Shown: piece by piece, positions 23,892 through 33,038 of the stretch
Layout: the number at the start of each line of letters is the position of its first letter
How positions within the stretch are numbered: the first letter of the stretch is position 1
Assembly: GCA_945905925.1 (NCBI GenBank)
Contig: CAMDQN010000002.1
Location: 1 to 64,000, forward strand
Length of the DNA: 64,000 bases
DNA from: Singulisphaera sp. GP187
GTDB taxonomy: Bacteria; Planctomycetota; Planctomycetia; Gemmatales; Gemmataceae
Direction: 5' to 3'
The notes under the pieces: model-generated
Databases searched by the model: none
Seen by the model: only the letters and a program-made list of their open reading frames with translations
What the model was told of the DNA's origin: nothing
Position numbers and translations under genes: made by a program

Positions 23892-25040
23892 ATGAGGCAG
23901 TGCAGTTTGCTCGTGCTTCTCGGCTTCGCGACAGCGACCCACGCGGCGGATCTCAAAGACCTTCCCGCGAACACGTTCGTGGAGATCAAGTACACCACCG
24001 AACAACCGCCCGGCGCGAAGGATGACAAGGGACAGTTCGCGCGCCAGGGGTGGAACAAACTCGTCTACGACCCCGACGGCAAACGCGTTCTCCTCTACGA
24101 CCGGTGGCTGGACAAGAAGCACGGCGGGCAAACCATCTACGGCAACTGTCTGTTCGGTCTCGACCCCGCGACCGGGAAACTCACCCCGATCAAGATCGAC
24201 AACTGGACGAAGATGGAACCGAAGGGCGGCGGTTACCGCACACTCGCACTGCCGGAAAACGATACCGAACCGACCCCGTGCCCGCGACACGTCTACCACA
24301 CCTTCGAGTACGTGCCCGAACTAAAAGCCGTCTTCATCTGCAACGGCGCGAACCAGACCGTTATCGACAAGAACGGTAAGCTCGTCGGTCACGACGAATG
24401 CGACGGCGCGTGGAAGCTCGACCTCAAGACGAACAAATGGACGCGCATCAAGGCCGACGGCTGCCCGCCCAACCGCCTCGACGACGGCATGGCGTACTGC
24501 CCCGATATCAAGTGTTTGGTGTACACCGGCACGAACGGGCAACTGTGGCTGCTCGACGTGGAAAAGAACACGTGGCGGAAGGCGAAGAACAGCCCGCCGG
24601 TGCGCACCGCGATGGGCCGGACGATCTTCTACGACGCACCGCGCAACCGGATGCTGATCGCTGGCGGCGGCCGGCTCGATGCATGGCAGCAGGGCAAGGC
24701 GCTGGAGTTTCGCGAAGTGTTCGCGTTCGACCCAAAGACGGAGACCGTGAAGCGCCTCGCCGATGCGCCTACCGCCCTGTACACCACACACCTCGCGCAC
24801 GACACGAATCGCGATCTCTTCTTCACGGTGGCGGTGTTCAACAAGAACGAACAACCGTCGGGGATGTTCGCGTATGACCCGAAGAAGGATGTTTGGAGCG
24901 AGGTGAAGCCGGCGAACGAGATTCCGCCGCACAAGAGCTGGATGGGGTGGATGCAACTCTGCTACGACTCACACCACGACTGCCTTGTCGGGAAGGTGAG
25001 CGACAAGTTCTTCGCGTTCCGCTACGACCCGGCGAAATGA
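23892..25040 (+). CDS. Secreted Kelch-like beta-propeller protein
   Basis: This 382-residue protein has a signal peptide (cleavage near 18, THA-ADL). Repeated blades carry the Kelch-type order of strand, aromatic and W: KLVYDPDGKRVLLYDRWLDK, GAWKLDLKTNKWTRI, GQLWLLDVEKNTWRKA, MFAYDPKKDVWSEV. Six blades are likely. The ligand is unknown. It ends with FFAFRYDPAK. Confidence 0.78.
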   Translation: MRQCSLLVLLGFATATHAADLKDLPANTFVEIKYTTEQPPGAKDDKGQFARQGWNKLVYDPDGKRVLLYDRWLDKKHGGQTIYGNCLFGLDPATGKLTPIKIDNWTKMEPKGGGYRTLALPENDTEPTPCPRHVYHTFEYVPELKAVFICNGANQTVIDKNGKLVGHDECDGAWKLDLKTNKWTRIKADGCPPNRLDDGMAYCPDIKCLVYTGTNGQLWLLDVEKNTWRKAKNSPPVRTAMGRTIFYDAPRNRMLIAGGGRLDAWQQGKALEFREVFAFDPKTETVKRLADAPTALYTTHLAHDTNRDLFFTVAVFNKNEQPSGMFAYDPKKDVWSEVKPANEIPPHKSWMGWMQLCYDSHHDCLVGKVSDKFFAFRYDPAK

Positions 25041-25120
25041 CCAGATGTCGCGAGACTTGTGGCGTGCTTGGGTGTGGTCCGCGCGCGGTTCAGGCAAGAT
25101 CGCTCGCGGACCACACTGAT

Positions 25121-25537
25121 TCACTCTTTCGGCTTCTCGTCAGCCTTCTTCTCTTCTTCTTTCGGCTTCGCGGTGCCGAGAGCCTTGTTCACGGTGTCGA
25201 GCAGGCGCTCCATCGCGAACGGCTTGCGGATGTAATCGATGACGCCGAGGTATTCCGCGTAGACCTTGTGCCGGCTCCCCTCGTTGGCGGTCACCATGAT
25301 GATCGGCGGCGCGTCGCCCTTGTCCTTGAAGTGTTCGAGGACCGGGTAGCCGCCCATGCGCGGCATCATCATGTCGAGGATCACGAGATCGGGGCGCGCG
25401 TTATAGATTGCCTGCTTGCCCTGGTGCCCGTCGTGCGCCTGAATCACCTTGAACCCCTGGCGCTCCAGAACCGCGCGCATGGCGTCCACCAGTTCGCGGT
25501 CGTCGTCCACCACCAGGATCAGTTTTTGCTCGGCCAT
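25121..25537 (-). CDS. Single-domain response regulator
   Basis: This 138-residue protein is a CheY-like receiver. It shows the acidic pair at 11-12 in VVDDD, the phospho-acceptor Asp55 in LVILDMMMPRMGG, Thr83 in IIMVTANEG and Lys105 in YIRKPF. After the receiver there are only about 20 charged residues (KPKEEEKKADEKPKE), so it has no output domain. It probably acts by contact with other proteins, as CheY or Spo0F does. No histidine kinase is adjacent. I chose ATG 25537; the upstream extension translates the repeat. Confidence 0.93.
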   Translation of the reverse strand: MAEQKLILVVDDDRELVDAMRAVLERQGFKVIQAHDGHQGKQAIYNARPDLVILDMMMPRMGGYPVLEHFKDKGDAPPIIMVTANEGSRHKVYAEYLGVIDYIRKPFAMERLLDTVNKALGTAKPKEEEKKADEKPKE

Positions 25538-25597
25538 TGTGGGCCTCGTCGGTCGCGGTTTGGGGCATCTCTCACAATACCAACTGCTTTCTTCCGT

Positions 25598-25677
25598 CCC
25601 AAGTCGTAAAGTCGCAAGTCTCAAGTCGAAGACATCCGCGATCGAAAGTCTTCGACTTGAGACTTTACGACTTGGGG
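25598..25677. repeat. GACTTGAGACTT-family inverted repeat, copy 3
   Basis: The left arm (25598 onward, cccaagtcgtaaagtcgcaa) pairs with the right arm, which ends at 25677 (gactttacgacttggg). It sits in the divergent region between the response regulator and the metallo-hydrolase. Confidence 0.85.
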
Positions 25678-25798
25678 CTGCCCCGGCTACCGCCCTTCCA
25701 ACGCGGTCCGGTCGCGGGTACAACTTACCTTCACAAGCGATTTAACTTACGTCATGCCTCGCGTGACGAGGGAAGTTTACCGTGGGGAACACCACCCG

Positions 25799-26737
25799 AT
25801 GACGGCCCGGTTTACAGTGCTCGCCAGCGGCAGCGGCGGGAACGCAAGCCTGCTTGAACTCGACGGCTTCGGCCTGCTCATCGACTGCGGGTTGCACCCG
25901 CGACTGCTTACCGCACGGTTCCAATCGATTGGCGCGACGTGGGAGCGCATCTCGGCCGTCGTCCTCACGCACACGCACACGGACCACTGGAAAGACGCCA
26001 CGCTTGCGGAACTCCGCGCACGGCGCATCCCGATGTACGCACACCCGAAACACTACGCGTACATGGAACGTGCCGCGTCGTTCGCCACGTTCAACGCCGC
26101 CGGGCTGACGCGCGAGTACGCCGACGGGCGCGAGATCGAACTCACGAAGAACCTCACCTGCCGGCCAATTCGCGTGTCGCACGACTCGGTTCCCACCTAC
26201 GCGTTCCGCATCGATGGTCTCGACGAACTGCAACCGGCGCCCGCTTGGTCAATCGGGTACGCGGCCGACCTCGGGTGCAGTTCGCCGGAACTGATCACCG
26301 CGTTCGCGGGCGTGGACGTGCTCGCGCTGGAATACAACCACGACGAACTGATGGAGCGTGCGAGTCCGCGTCCGCGGTTCCTCGTCGATCGCGTCCTCGG
26401 CGACATGGGTCACCTCTCGAACAAGCAGGCCGCGGAACTGACCGCGACCATCGCGGGCCGGTCTGGCGAAGGGTTCCCCAGCCACCTCGTTCAACTACAC
26501 CTGAGCAAGGAGTGCAACAAGCCGGAACTGGCGGCCGTGGCCGGACGGGAGGCGTTGGTCGCGCTGAACCCGGCCACTGAGGTAATCACCGCGAAACAGG
26601 ACGTGTCCGCAAAGACGATTTACCTTTCGCGCCGGCCGAACGCTGAGAACCGCACCGCGGCGCGCGTCAAGCGTGCCGCGCCGAAGCGCGTCACCACTCA
26701 GCCCTCGCTCCCAGGCTTCGACAGCTCCGATTGGTAA
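25799..26737 (+). CDS. Metallo-beta-lactamase-fold hydrolase (YycJ/WalJ-like)
   Basis: This 312-residue protein starts with FTVLASGSGGNASLLELDGF, the usual opening of YycJ-type proteins. The metal motif HTHTDHW is at 58-64, followed by later ligands in the VSHDSVPTYAF and MGHLSNKQAAEL parts. YycJ relatives are exonuclease-like or of unknown substrate. The C-terminal 45 residues are basic (RVKRAAPKRVTTQ), which might bind nucleic acid. The start at 25799 follows a GGGGA-type site; a start at 25754 would add 15 residues. Confidence 0.88.
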   Translation: MTARFTVLASGSGGNASLLELDGFGLLIDCGLHPRLLTARFQSIGATWERISAVVLTHTHTDHWKDATLAELRARRIPMYAHPKHYAYMERAASFATFNAAGLTREYADGREIELTKNLTCRPIRVSHDSVPTYAFRIDGLDELQPAPAWSIGYAADLGCSSPELITAFAGVDVLALEYNHDELMERASPRPRFLVDRVLGDMGHLSNKQAAELTATIAGRSGEGFPSHLVQLHLSKECNKPELAAVAGREALVALNPATEVITAKQDVSAKTIYLSRRPNAENRTAARVKRAAPKRVTTQPSLPGFDSSDW

Positions 26738-26867
26738 GCTGTGCCGGTTGCGCCGGGCGCGCATCTCCTCTTCCGTTCCGCGCAACCCTTCAACTCTACA
26801 CAACCCGCCATCCCCCGGTCGAACCTCCGAGGTGTCGAATCACGTTCGTCCGCACGGAGGCGGGACA

Positions 26868-27518
26868 ATGAAGCGGTTTTACATCGCGGCGGTGGTGGGG
26901 TTGTGTGCGGTTGCACCAGGGCTTGCCCAGGAAGGTGCTCTCGCGCCGACCGTGCCGGTCGTCCCGTCCCCGATGTTGCAGAACGGGAACCTGGTCGCGC
27001 CGGCGGGCGGCTCGTGGGGCACGAGCGGATCGCGAGTGTTCTCGCACACCACGTGGTCGCCGGTGCGCAGCCCGGTCGTCGCAAGCGAGACGAGCTACGC
27101 GACGACCGGCTACGCGGTGCCGCCACTGCCGACCGGTGTGGGCAGCGTGAACGGTCAGTGCGGGCCAACCACATGCGGAACCGTTCGCAGCGGTGTGAAC
27201 TGGGACCGGCTGAAGGCCTGGCTGTGCTACCACCCGTCGAAGACCGAACTGCCGCGGTTGCAACCGGCCCCGTACGTCACCTCAATTCGGGGGATGTTCA
27301 GTTGCGCGTCGGGTTCGGGCTGTGCGCCCGGCTCCTCCGCGCAACCGGCGTTCATCCCGCCAGCGCCATCGATGATGACGCCACCAGCCGGCGCCGGCGC
27401 GGTGATGATGCCACCACGCGGCACGCAAGGCGCGGCGGTCCAGCCGACGTGGCAAGGACGCACGCTCCCCGCTCCGGCGCCGATCGTAAACGCGGGCTAC
27501 CGGCCGGGCCAGAAGTAA
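26868..27518 (+). CDS. Secreted Pro/Gly/Ser-rich protein
   Basis: This 216-residue protein has a signal peptide (MKRFYIAAVVGLCAVAPGLA). The mature part is rich in Pro, Ala, Gly, Ser and Val and low in charge. It contains cysteine pairs (NGQCGPTTCGTV, FSCASGSGCAPG) and the segment VNWDRLKAWLCYHPSKTELP, which resembles a motif in planctomycete secreted proteins with a CCxxTPLP-like element. It is probably extracytoplasmic and partly disordered. No function can be assigned. A GGAGGCGG site precedes the start. Confidence 0.75.
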   Translation: MKRFYIAAVVGLCAVAPGLAQEGALAPTVPVVPSPMLQNGNLVAPAGGSWGTSGSRVFSHTTWSPVRSPVVASETSYATTGYAVPPLPTGVGSVNGQCGPTTCGTVRSGVNWDRLKAWLCYHPSKTELPRLQPAPYVTSIRGMFSCASGSGCAPGSSAQPAFIPPAPSMMTPPAGAGAVMMPPRGTQGAAVQPTWQGRTLPAPAPIVNAGYRPGQK

Positions 27519-27526
27519 GGTGAAGA

Positions 27527-27639
27527 AACCCACCCCCGACCCCTCCCTACAGGTAAGGGGAGCAAAACACTCGACGAACCGCGAACATCGTGCGCAAATT
27601 CTTTCTCCCCTCCCTGCAGGGAGGGGTCGGGGGTGGGTT
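27527..27639. repeat. ACCCACCCCCGACCCCTCCC inverted repeat, open copy
   Basis: The left arm 27527-27552 and right arm 27614-27639 are complementary except for one mismatch and enclose about 60 unrelated bases. The same sequence forms a closed palindrome at 5419-5466. It lies between the secreted protein and the MFS transporter gene. Confidence 0.8.
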
Positions 27640-27699
27640 GTCTTTTCGCGCGCCCTATGTTGAACTCCCCGCGCCCGATGGCGAGGGGAGTTCGCATTT

Positions 27700-29238
27700 G
27701 TGGAGCCGTCGATGCACATCGGAAGCGCGACCGATTCAAGCGGACCGAGCAAAGCGGTGCCTGGCGTGCGGTCGGCGCTCATGGTGCTACTCGCGATTAA
27801 CCTGTTCAACTACATCGACCGGCAAGTACTCTCGGCAGTTCTCGCTCTCCTTGAGGACGACGGAACGATCATCCAACCTGGCGATCTGGACGGCAAGTTC
27901 AAGCTCGGTCTACTGACCAGCGCGTTCATGGTCACCTACATGCTGTTCTCGCCCGTGTTCGGGTGGCTGGACGGGCGAGGCACGCGGCGGTGGGTGATTC
28001 TCGGCGTCGGGGTAACCGTGTGGAGCCTCGCGAGCGGTGCGTCCGGTCTCGCCACCGGGTACTGGATGCTGTTCGCGACACGCTGTTTGGTTGGAGTCGG
28101 CGAAGCGGCATACGCCCCGGTCGCCTCGGCCATGCTCTCGGACGCGTACCCACCCCAACAGCGGGGACCGGTGTTGGCCGCGTTCAACGTCGCGATCCCC
28201 ATTGGGAGTGCCTTGGGGTTCGGCATCGGTGGGTTGATCTCGATGCTCACCGGCGACTGGCGCCCTGCGTTTTGGTTCACCTTCTCCGGTCTGATTCTCG
28301 GCGCGGTGTGCTTCACGCGAAAAGAGCTTCCGCGACCGACGAACACAACGGGTGAATCGCACCCGTCGTACTTGACCGTGCTGAAATCGCTCGCGCGTAA
28401 CCGGTCGTTCGCGCTGTGCTGCACCGGGATGACCGCGATCACCTTCGTGATGGGCGGCGTGGCCGCGTGGGTGCCCGCGTACTTCTTCCAACGTGAAGCA
28501 CGGTTCGAGATAACACCCGCGGCGATCACAAAACTCGAAGGGAAGTTACCGGCCGACGAGGTACACAAGTTGCGCCCGCTCGCCGACGGCACCGAGCGCA
28601 CCTACCCTGAGATGAAGAGTGCGTTGACCGAGGCACTGGGAGCGAGTGCCAAACACTACGCGGACAAGGTTTTCAACGCAGCCGTAACGCCGACCTCGCC
28701 GAGTGCGGGCGGCCTCAGCATCATTTTCGGCGGGATCCTGGTGATCGGCGGAATCGCCGCGACGGTTGCCGGCGCGTGGCTTGGGGAGAAGCTCCGAAAA
28801 AGCGGTGTGCGCGGGGCGTATTTCCTGGTCAGCGCCGGCGGAGCCGTGTTCGCGATCCCGTGCTTTCTCGGCATTCTCTTCACGCCGCTCCCATTCTCGT
28901 GGGTGTTCGCCTTCCTGGCGATCTTCGGCTTGTTCCTGTACACGGGGCCGGGGAACACGATCCTCGCAAATGTGGTGAAGTCCGACATCCGTGGCACCGC
29001 GTTCGCCATCAACGTGCTCGTTATCCACGCGCTCGGCGACGTTATCTCGCCGCCCCTAATTGGGACCGTTGCCGATTCGACCAGCCTCCAGTTCGCGTTC
29101 ACCATCACGACGACGATGATCGCGGTCGGGGCCGTGCTATGGCTCTTAGGCGTGAAACATCTCGACGAAGACACCGCGAAGGCAGAAGAGCCGGTTACCT
29201 CCCCGGCGGTGCTACCCGCGTCACCTGCCACGCGATGA
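27700..29238 (+). CDS. MFS transporter, spinster-like
   Basis: This 512-residue protein has 12 predicted transmembrane segments. The first carries LFNYIDRQVLSAVLALLEDD, the sequence usual in spinster-type MFS proteins, then GWLDGRGTRRWVILGV as motif A. A long loop at about 260-330 (KLEGKLPADEVHKLRPLADG) is an insertion compared with the usual fold. Substrate is unknown; relatives carry organic anions, sugars or lipids. The start may be GTG 27700 or ATG 27712; both have a ribosome binding site. The last 44 bases overlap the convergent antiporter gene. Confidence 0.88.
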   Translation: MEPSMHIGSATDSSGPSKAVPGVRSALMVLLAINLFNYIDRQVLSAVLALLEDDGTIIQPGDLDGKFKLGLLTSAFMVTYMLFSPVFGWLDGRGTRRWVILGVGVTVWSLASGASGLATGYWMLFATRCLVGVGEAAYAPVASAMLSDAYPPQQRGPVLAAFNVAIPIGSALGFGIGGLISMLTGDWRPAFWFTFSGLILGAVCFTRKELPRPTNTTGESHPSYLTVLKSLARNRSFALCCTGMTAITFVMGGVAAWVPAYFFQREARFEITPAAITKLEGKLPADEVHKLRPLADGTERTYPEMKSALTEALGASAKHYADKVFNAAVTPTSPSAGGLSIIFGGILVIGGIAATVAGAWLGEKLRKSGVRGAYFLVSAGGAVFAIPCFLGILFTPLPFSWVFAFLAIFGLFLYTGPGNTILANVVKSDIRGTAFAINVLVIHALGDVISPPLIGTVADSTSLQFAFTITTTMIAVGAVLWLLGVKHLDEDTAKAEEPVTSPAVLPASPATR

Positions 29239-30178
29239 AGCCCGCGTAGGCCACGACGAGCAGGGCACCTTCCCAGCGCGGCACCTTCCCGTTCAGGAGT
29301 GCGGGCAGCAGCAGGAGCGAACACACGGCCATCGCCGGGATCTCGTTCAGGATCGCGTGTTCCGTGATCGTGATTGGCTGCACCGTCGCGACCGCACCGG
29401 CGACCAGCAGCAAGTTAACGAGCGCTGGTCCGACCGCAAGCCCGAGAACGAGGTCCGAGCGCCCGCGGCGCGCCGCGACGAGCGCCGCGACCAGCGCGGG
29501 GAGCGTTGTTCCGAACGCGACGACGGTAATACTCATCACCTGCACGCGTAATCGCAGCGCGGTTCGCGCGCCGAGCAGTTCCCCGGCGGCGAGCCACGCA
29601 CCCACGACAATCGCACACAGACCCGCGAGCGCGAGCAGACCCGCGACCCACAGTGACGTTTGCTCGGGAACCCACGCCGCGAATTCCGCCTTCCCCGCGT
29701 CCGATTCTCGGCGCGCGTCGCGCACCAACAGCACCAGCACGCCAACGAACGCCGCGAGGAGTACGCCCGCGTCGATGCGCGAAATGGTGGTGTCGGCCGC
29801 GAGGAACCAGAACAGTATCGTCGCCACGAACGTCAGCGGAATCGCGGTGCTGAAGAGTCGCGCCGACGACGCGACCGGGCGCACGAGTGCCGCCGCACCG
29901 AGGACGAGCAAGACGCTCGCGATGTTACTCCCGACCACGGTTCCGAGGGCGGTCGCGACCATCAGTTCCGCCTCCCGTGGCGGAGCCGGACGGAGTACGC
30001 AGGTCAAATCGAACGCGAGGCCCGCGACGCACGGCCCGAACCCGACCGCGACGATCCCGACCGCGAACGCACTGCGCCCGGTGGCCCGGTCGAGCCGCGC
30101 CGCGCCGGTCACCAGGCACCCCGCGCCGGCCGCGAGCACCAGCAACCCGGCCGCGAACAGCGCAACGTGTTCCGACAT
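29195..30178 (-). CDS. Sodium/calcium exchanger-family antiporter (CaCA)
   Basis: This 327-residue protein has about ten transmembrane segments and the two inverted alpha repeats of the CaCA family: LGTVVGSNIASVLLVLGAAA in the first half, and FGTTLPALVAALVAARRG followed by GLAVGPALVNLLLVAGAV in the second. The alpha-1 repeat keeps the GSN motif; the alpha-2 repeat lacks the usual GSNxxN (it reads GPALVN), so its ion preference may differ. Its 3' end overlaps the convergent MFS gene by 44 bases. Confidence 0.82.
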   Translation of the reverse strand: MSEHVALFAAGLLVLAAGAGCLVTGAARLDRATGRSAFAVGIVAVGFGPCVAGLAFDLTCVLRPAPPREAELMVATALGTVVGSNIASVLLVLGAAALVRPVASSARLFSTAIPLTFVATILFWFLAADTTISRIDAGVLLAAFVGVLVLLVRDARRESDAGKAEFAAWVPEQTSLWVAGLLALAGLCAIVVGAWLAAGELLGARTALRLRVQVMSITVVAFGTTLPALVAALVAARRGRSDLVLGLAVGPALVNLLLVAGAVATVQPITITEHAILNEIPAMAVCSLLLLPALLNGKVPRWEGALLVVAYAGFIAWQVTRVAPPGR

Positions 30179-30203
30179 GAGTTACCCTTCAGCAAGGCAG
30201 CGC

Positions 30204-30286
30204 GGCGAGCGGGGGGCGTCAGCCCCTGATGGGTTCCAGCGCGGCTCGCATCGCAAAGCATCAGGGGCTGACGCCCCCCGCTCGCC
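30204..30286. repeat. GGCGAGCGGGGGGC inverted repeat, copy 2
   Basis: Perfect 28-base arms, 30204-30231 and 30259-30286, enclose 27 bases. The outer half is the same as the hairpin at 12699-12729. It lies in the divergent region between the antiporter and the WD40 gene. Confidence 0.85.
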
Positions 30287-30401
30287 AATATCCAGCACCA
30301 GAGGTGAGAGTACACGCGGGCACTTTCAGTTCCACCGAGCGCGGCGAATCGCGCCACCATCGGTTATCATTGCGAAGCGCATCAAGACGGAAGGAGTTCA
30401 C

Positions 30402-31874
30402 ATGGCGATCTTTGACGCGCGCCTGATCGGCCCCAACGAGGGCGAACTGGCGGGCACGCTCGGTAAGGCGATGAAGGCCGCGAACCGCGAGAACCGGGAT
30501 CAACCGAACCAGATGGCGCGCGACGCGGCCTTTTGGGGGCGGTTTGCCCAAGACGTATTGGGGAAAGAACGCGAAGGCCGCCGCCGGTCGTGCAACGGTG
30601 GGCGCACGATACCCGAGGTGATCGCGGCGTGGTGGACCGACCCGGCCGGGCGCAAACATGTCCGCATCATCGGCCGCACCCGCAGATCCAGGCGCGGCTA
30701 CGGGCGCGGTGAGTTACGCGGCGAGGTGGAACTGCGTGGGCTACCCCCGTGGTGGCACGTCTACCCGGAGGCGGTACTCGGCGTGCGCGGCGCGAAAGAC
30801 GACGAGCGGTTCATCGCGGTGTGCCGGTGTGGGGCAATCGGCTCACCGGAATCGCTCGGGTGGATGGGCAACACGTGCGGACCGTGCTTCGACCGGAACG
30901 CCGACGGCGGCGCCGTGGCCGGCGGGTTCGGGCAGTTCGGCGAGTGGTCCGCGTACCTCGCACGGTTCTGCTTCACCCCAGACGGCCGGCTGATCGGGCC
31001 GGACCTGTCCGGGACGGTCCGCACGGTGGACCGCGCCGACGGCTCTGCCGCGACCGGGAAACGGAAACTCGGCACCCACATCGTCGCGATGGTGACGGGC
31101 GCGGACGGCACGCTGCTCGCAATGAGCGACGGCGCGGTGTACCGGTGGCGCGACACAGAGGGCGACGTCGAACGGGTACTCAACGCGCGGCAACCGTGGG
31201 GCCGGGTCGCGCTCGCGCCGGACGGGTCGCGCCTCACGCTGCTGTCGTACCAGCAGACGTTCACCGCCGACCTCACCGCCAACCGGCCTCAGTACGCGCG
31301 ACACAGCGGACTGGAAGGATTCCAAATCTTGCGGTACGCGCCCGACGGGCGCCTGCTGGGGGCCGCGTTCAACGGCGACGTGAAAGTGGTGGACGTGGTG
31401 CGAGGCACCTCGGAAATGGTTCGCGGCGATACCTTCGCTGATTTGCCGAGCGGGTACGCCGCGCCCACCGAATTCGTACTGTCGCCCGACGGATCGGCGG
31501 CGCTGGTCCGGCGTCAATCGTATCACCCGTCCCGCACTGTGTTCCGACACATTCCGCTCGCGGGCGGCCCGACGGTCGACCTGAAAGTTCCCGACTGGCA
31601 CCAGCCAACAACCTTTGTGTACACCCCGGACGGGCGGCACGCGGTCACCGCCGAAACGCAAAGCGGGTGGGTCGGATTCTGGGACGTGTCAAATGGGAAG
31701 TCGTTGGGGTTCGTGCGCGCTGTCCTGGAAGATCAGGCGTGGCGCGGCGGTCAGGTCGAGTTCGCGCCCGACGGCCGTGCGGTGGCTGTCGGGTACAGTA
31801 CCGGCCACCACGAGCACGGTTCGACGATCGCGGTGTGGTCGTGGCCGGAAGTAATGAATGCCGCAGGCGCGTGA
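30402..31874 (+). CDS. WD40/beta-propeller protein, cytoplasmic
   Basis: This 490-residue protein has a helical, charged N-terminus and a Cys-containing loop with CRCGAIG and GNTCGPCFDR (possible zinc ribbon, about 148-170). WD40-like blades follow: FCFTPDGRLIGPDLSGTVRT, ALAPDGSRLTLLSYQQTFTA, LRYAPDGRLLGAAFNGDVKV, VLSPDGSAALVRRQ, FVYTPDGRHAVTAETQSGWV, EFAPDGRAVAVGYSTGH. It has no signal peptide. Gemmata genomes hold many such proteins; function unknown. The ATG at 30402 is preceded by AAGGAG. The open frame reaches far upstream, but that part is antisense to the antiporter gene. Confidence 0.82.
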   Translation: MAIFDARLIGPNEGELAGTLGKAMKAANRENRDQPNQMARDAAFWGRFAQDVLGKEREGRRRSCNGGRTIPEVIAAWWTDPAGRKHVRIIGRTRRSRRGYGRGELRGEVELRGLPPWWHVYPEAVLGVRGAKDDERFIAVCRCGAIGSPESLGWMGNTCGPCFDRNADGGAVAGGFGQFGEWSAYLARFCFTPDGRLIGPDLSGTVRTVDRADGSAATGKRKLGTHIVAMVTGADGTLLAMSDGAVYRWRDTEGDVERVLNARQPWGRVALAPDGSRLTLLSYQQTFTADLTANRPQYARHSGLEGFQILRYAPDGRLLGAAFNGDVKVVDVVRGTSEMVRGDTFADLPSGYAAPTEFVLSPDGSAALVRRQSYHPSRTVFRHIPLAGGPTVDLKVPDWHQPTTFVYTPDGRHAVTAETQSGWVGFWDVSNGKSLGFVRAVLEDQAWRGGQVEFAPDGRAVAVGYSTGHHEHGSTIAVWSWPEVMNAAGA

Positions 31875-31883
31875 CAGACCGAA

Positions 31884-32903
31884 TTAGCTCTTCACCGGCG
31901 GAAGGCCCAGCACTTCCACGGCATGCTTTCCCTCGGGCGTCTCGGCTTCCATTTGCGTGCCCGGCTCCTGGTGCTTCCACTTGAGGTACGCGAGCGCCAC
32001 CGGCGCGCCGAGCCGCGGCGAGTGACAGCTCGATGTCACAACACCCACCTCCTGCCCGTCGCGGAACACCTTCGCCCCAACCGTCAGCGGCCCGCCGTGC
32101 AGTACCTTCAGCCCGAGAAATGCGCGGTTCACGTGCCCGGCGCGGTCGCGGGCCATCACGATCGGCTCTTGCCCCAAGTAGCACCCCTTCGCGTAACTCA
32201 CCGCGCGCGGCGCAAAGCCCACTTCCATCACGAACCGGTTGTCGTCGATGTCCTTCCCGAACACCGGCGTTCCGGCTTCGATGCGGAGCGTCTCGAACGT
32301 GTCCGCGCCGGCAGACACCGCACCGGCGGCGGTCAGCATGCGCCGCACGCCGGCGGCGACATCGGTTCGGCACACGATGTCGAAACCGGTTACGCCGAGT
32401 TGATCGCGGCGCCGAAGAGAACACGTCCCATCGCGCGCGAAAGTCCGTTCCATGTGCGCGAACTCGTGCAACTCCGGGACCGCTTCGCCAAGGGCGGCGC
32501 CGAGTACCGTTGCCGCGTTCGGCCCGGCGAGATGGAACTGCGCGAAGTCGCTCGTGCGGTCGGCGATTTCGACCTGCTCCGAGATGAGGTAGCGGTCGAG
32601 GTACTGCACAAGTTCCGTGTTGCGGCCGGGCGTGGTTTCGACCCACATCGCGTGGCGCGCGTCGCTCAGGCGGATGTGGTAAATCCAGCTCTGGAACTTC
32701 ACCTTCGCGCGGGCGTCGCAGAAGTACGCTTCGCACCCGCCGCCGAGCGGAAGCGCCTTCGTATCGTTGGTGCTGAGGTTACCGAGAAACATCGGAGCGT
32801 CCGGTCCGGTCAGCACGAGCTTCGCGACCGCCGACGTGTCGAAGAGCGCCGCGCCGGTAAGCGCGGCCTGGTATTCCGCAGCAGTCGAAGGTGATACTTG
32901 CAT
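31884..32903 (-). CDS. ygfZ: YgfZ/GcvT-family folate-binding protein
   Basis: This 339-residue protein matches the YgfZ family, which supports iron-sulfur cluster assembly or repair with tetrahydrofolate. The N-terminus (GAALFDTSAVAKLVLTGPDA) and the signature KGCYLGQEPIVMARDRAGHV, with the conserved Cys, at about 232-251 are clear. The end region (PVALAYLKWKHQEPGTQMEA) is also typical. It stands alone, convergent to the WD40 gene (9-base gap) and divergent from the 33039 gene. Confidence 0.9.
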   Translation of the reverse strand: MQVSPSTAAEYQAALTGAALFDTSAVAKLVLTGPDAPMFLGNLSTNDTKALPLGGGCEAYFCDARAKVKFQSWIYHIRLSDARHAMWVETTPGRNTELVQYLDRYLISEQVEIADRTSDFAQFHLAGPNAATVLGAALGEAVPELHEFAHMERTFARDGTCSLRRRDQLGVTGFDIVCRTDVAAGVRRMLTAAGAVSAGADTFETLRIEAGTPVFGKDIDDNRFVMEVGFAPRAVSYAKGCYLGQEPIVMARDRAGHVNRAFLGLKVLHGGPLTVGAKVFRDGQEVGVVTSSCHSPRLGAPVALAYLKWKHQEPGTQMEAETPEGKHAVEVLGLPPVKS

Positions 32904-33038
32904 CGAGATCGTCCGTGGGTGGGCGAGGTCTTGTACTTACAGTTTACGCCCCTGCGAGTCGAACGCTAAACGGAGTTGAGCGCCGCCATCGGCGCGAAGC
33001 TGTGCTAACCTTCAGAAAAGTGCCTGGATTGACTGCCA

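Noticed and set aside
29364-30401. 346-residue N-terminal extension of the WD40 protein
   Set aside because: This part is antisense to the antiporter gene, has Ser/Arg/Ala-rich shadow composition, and the ATG at 30402 has a good ribosome binding site.
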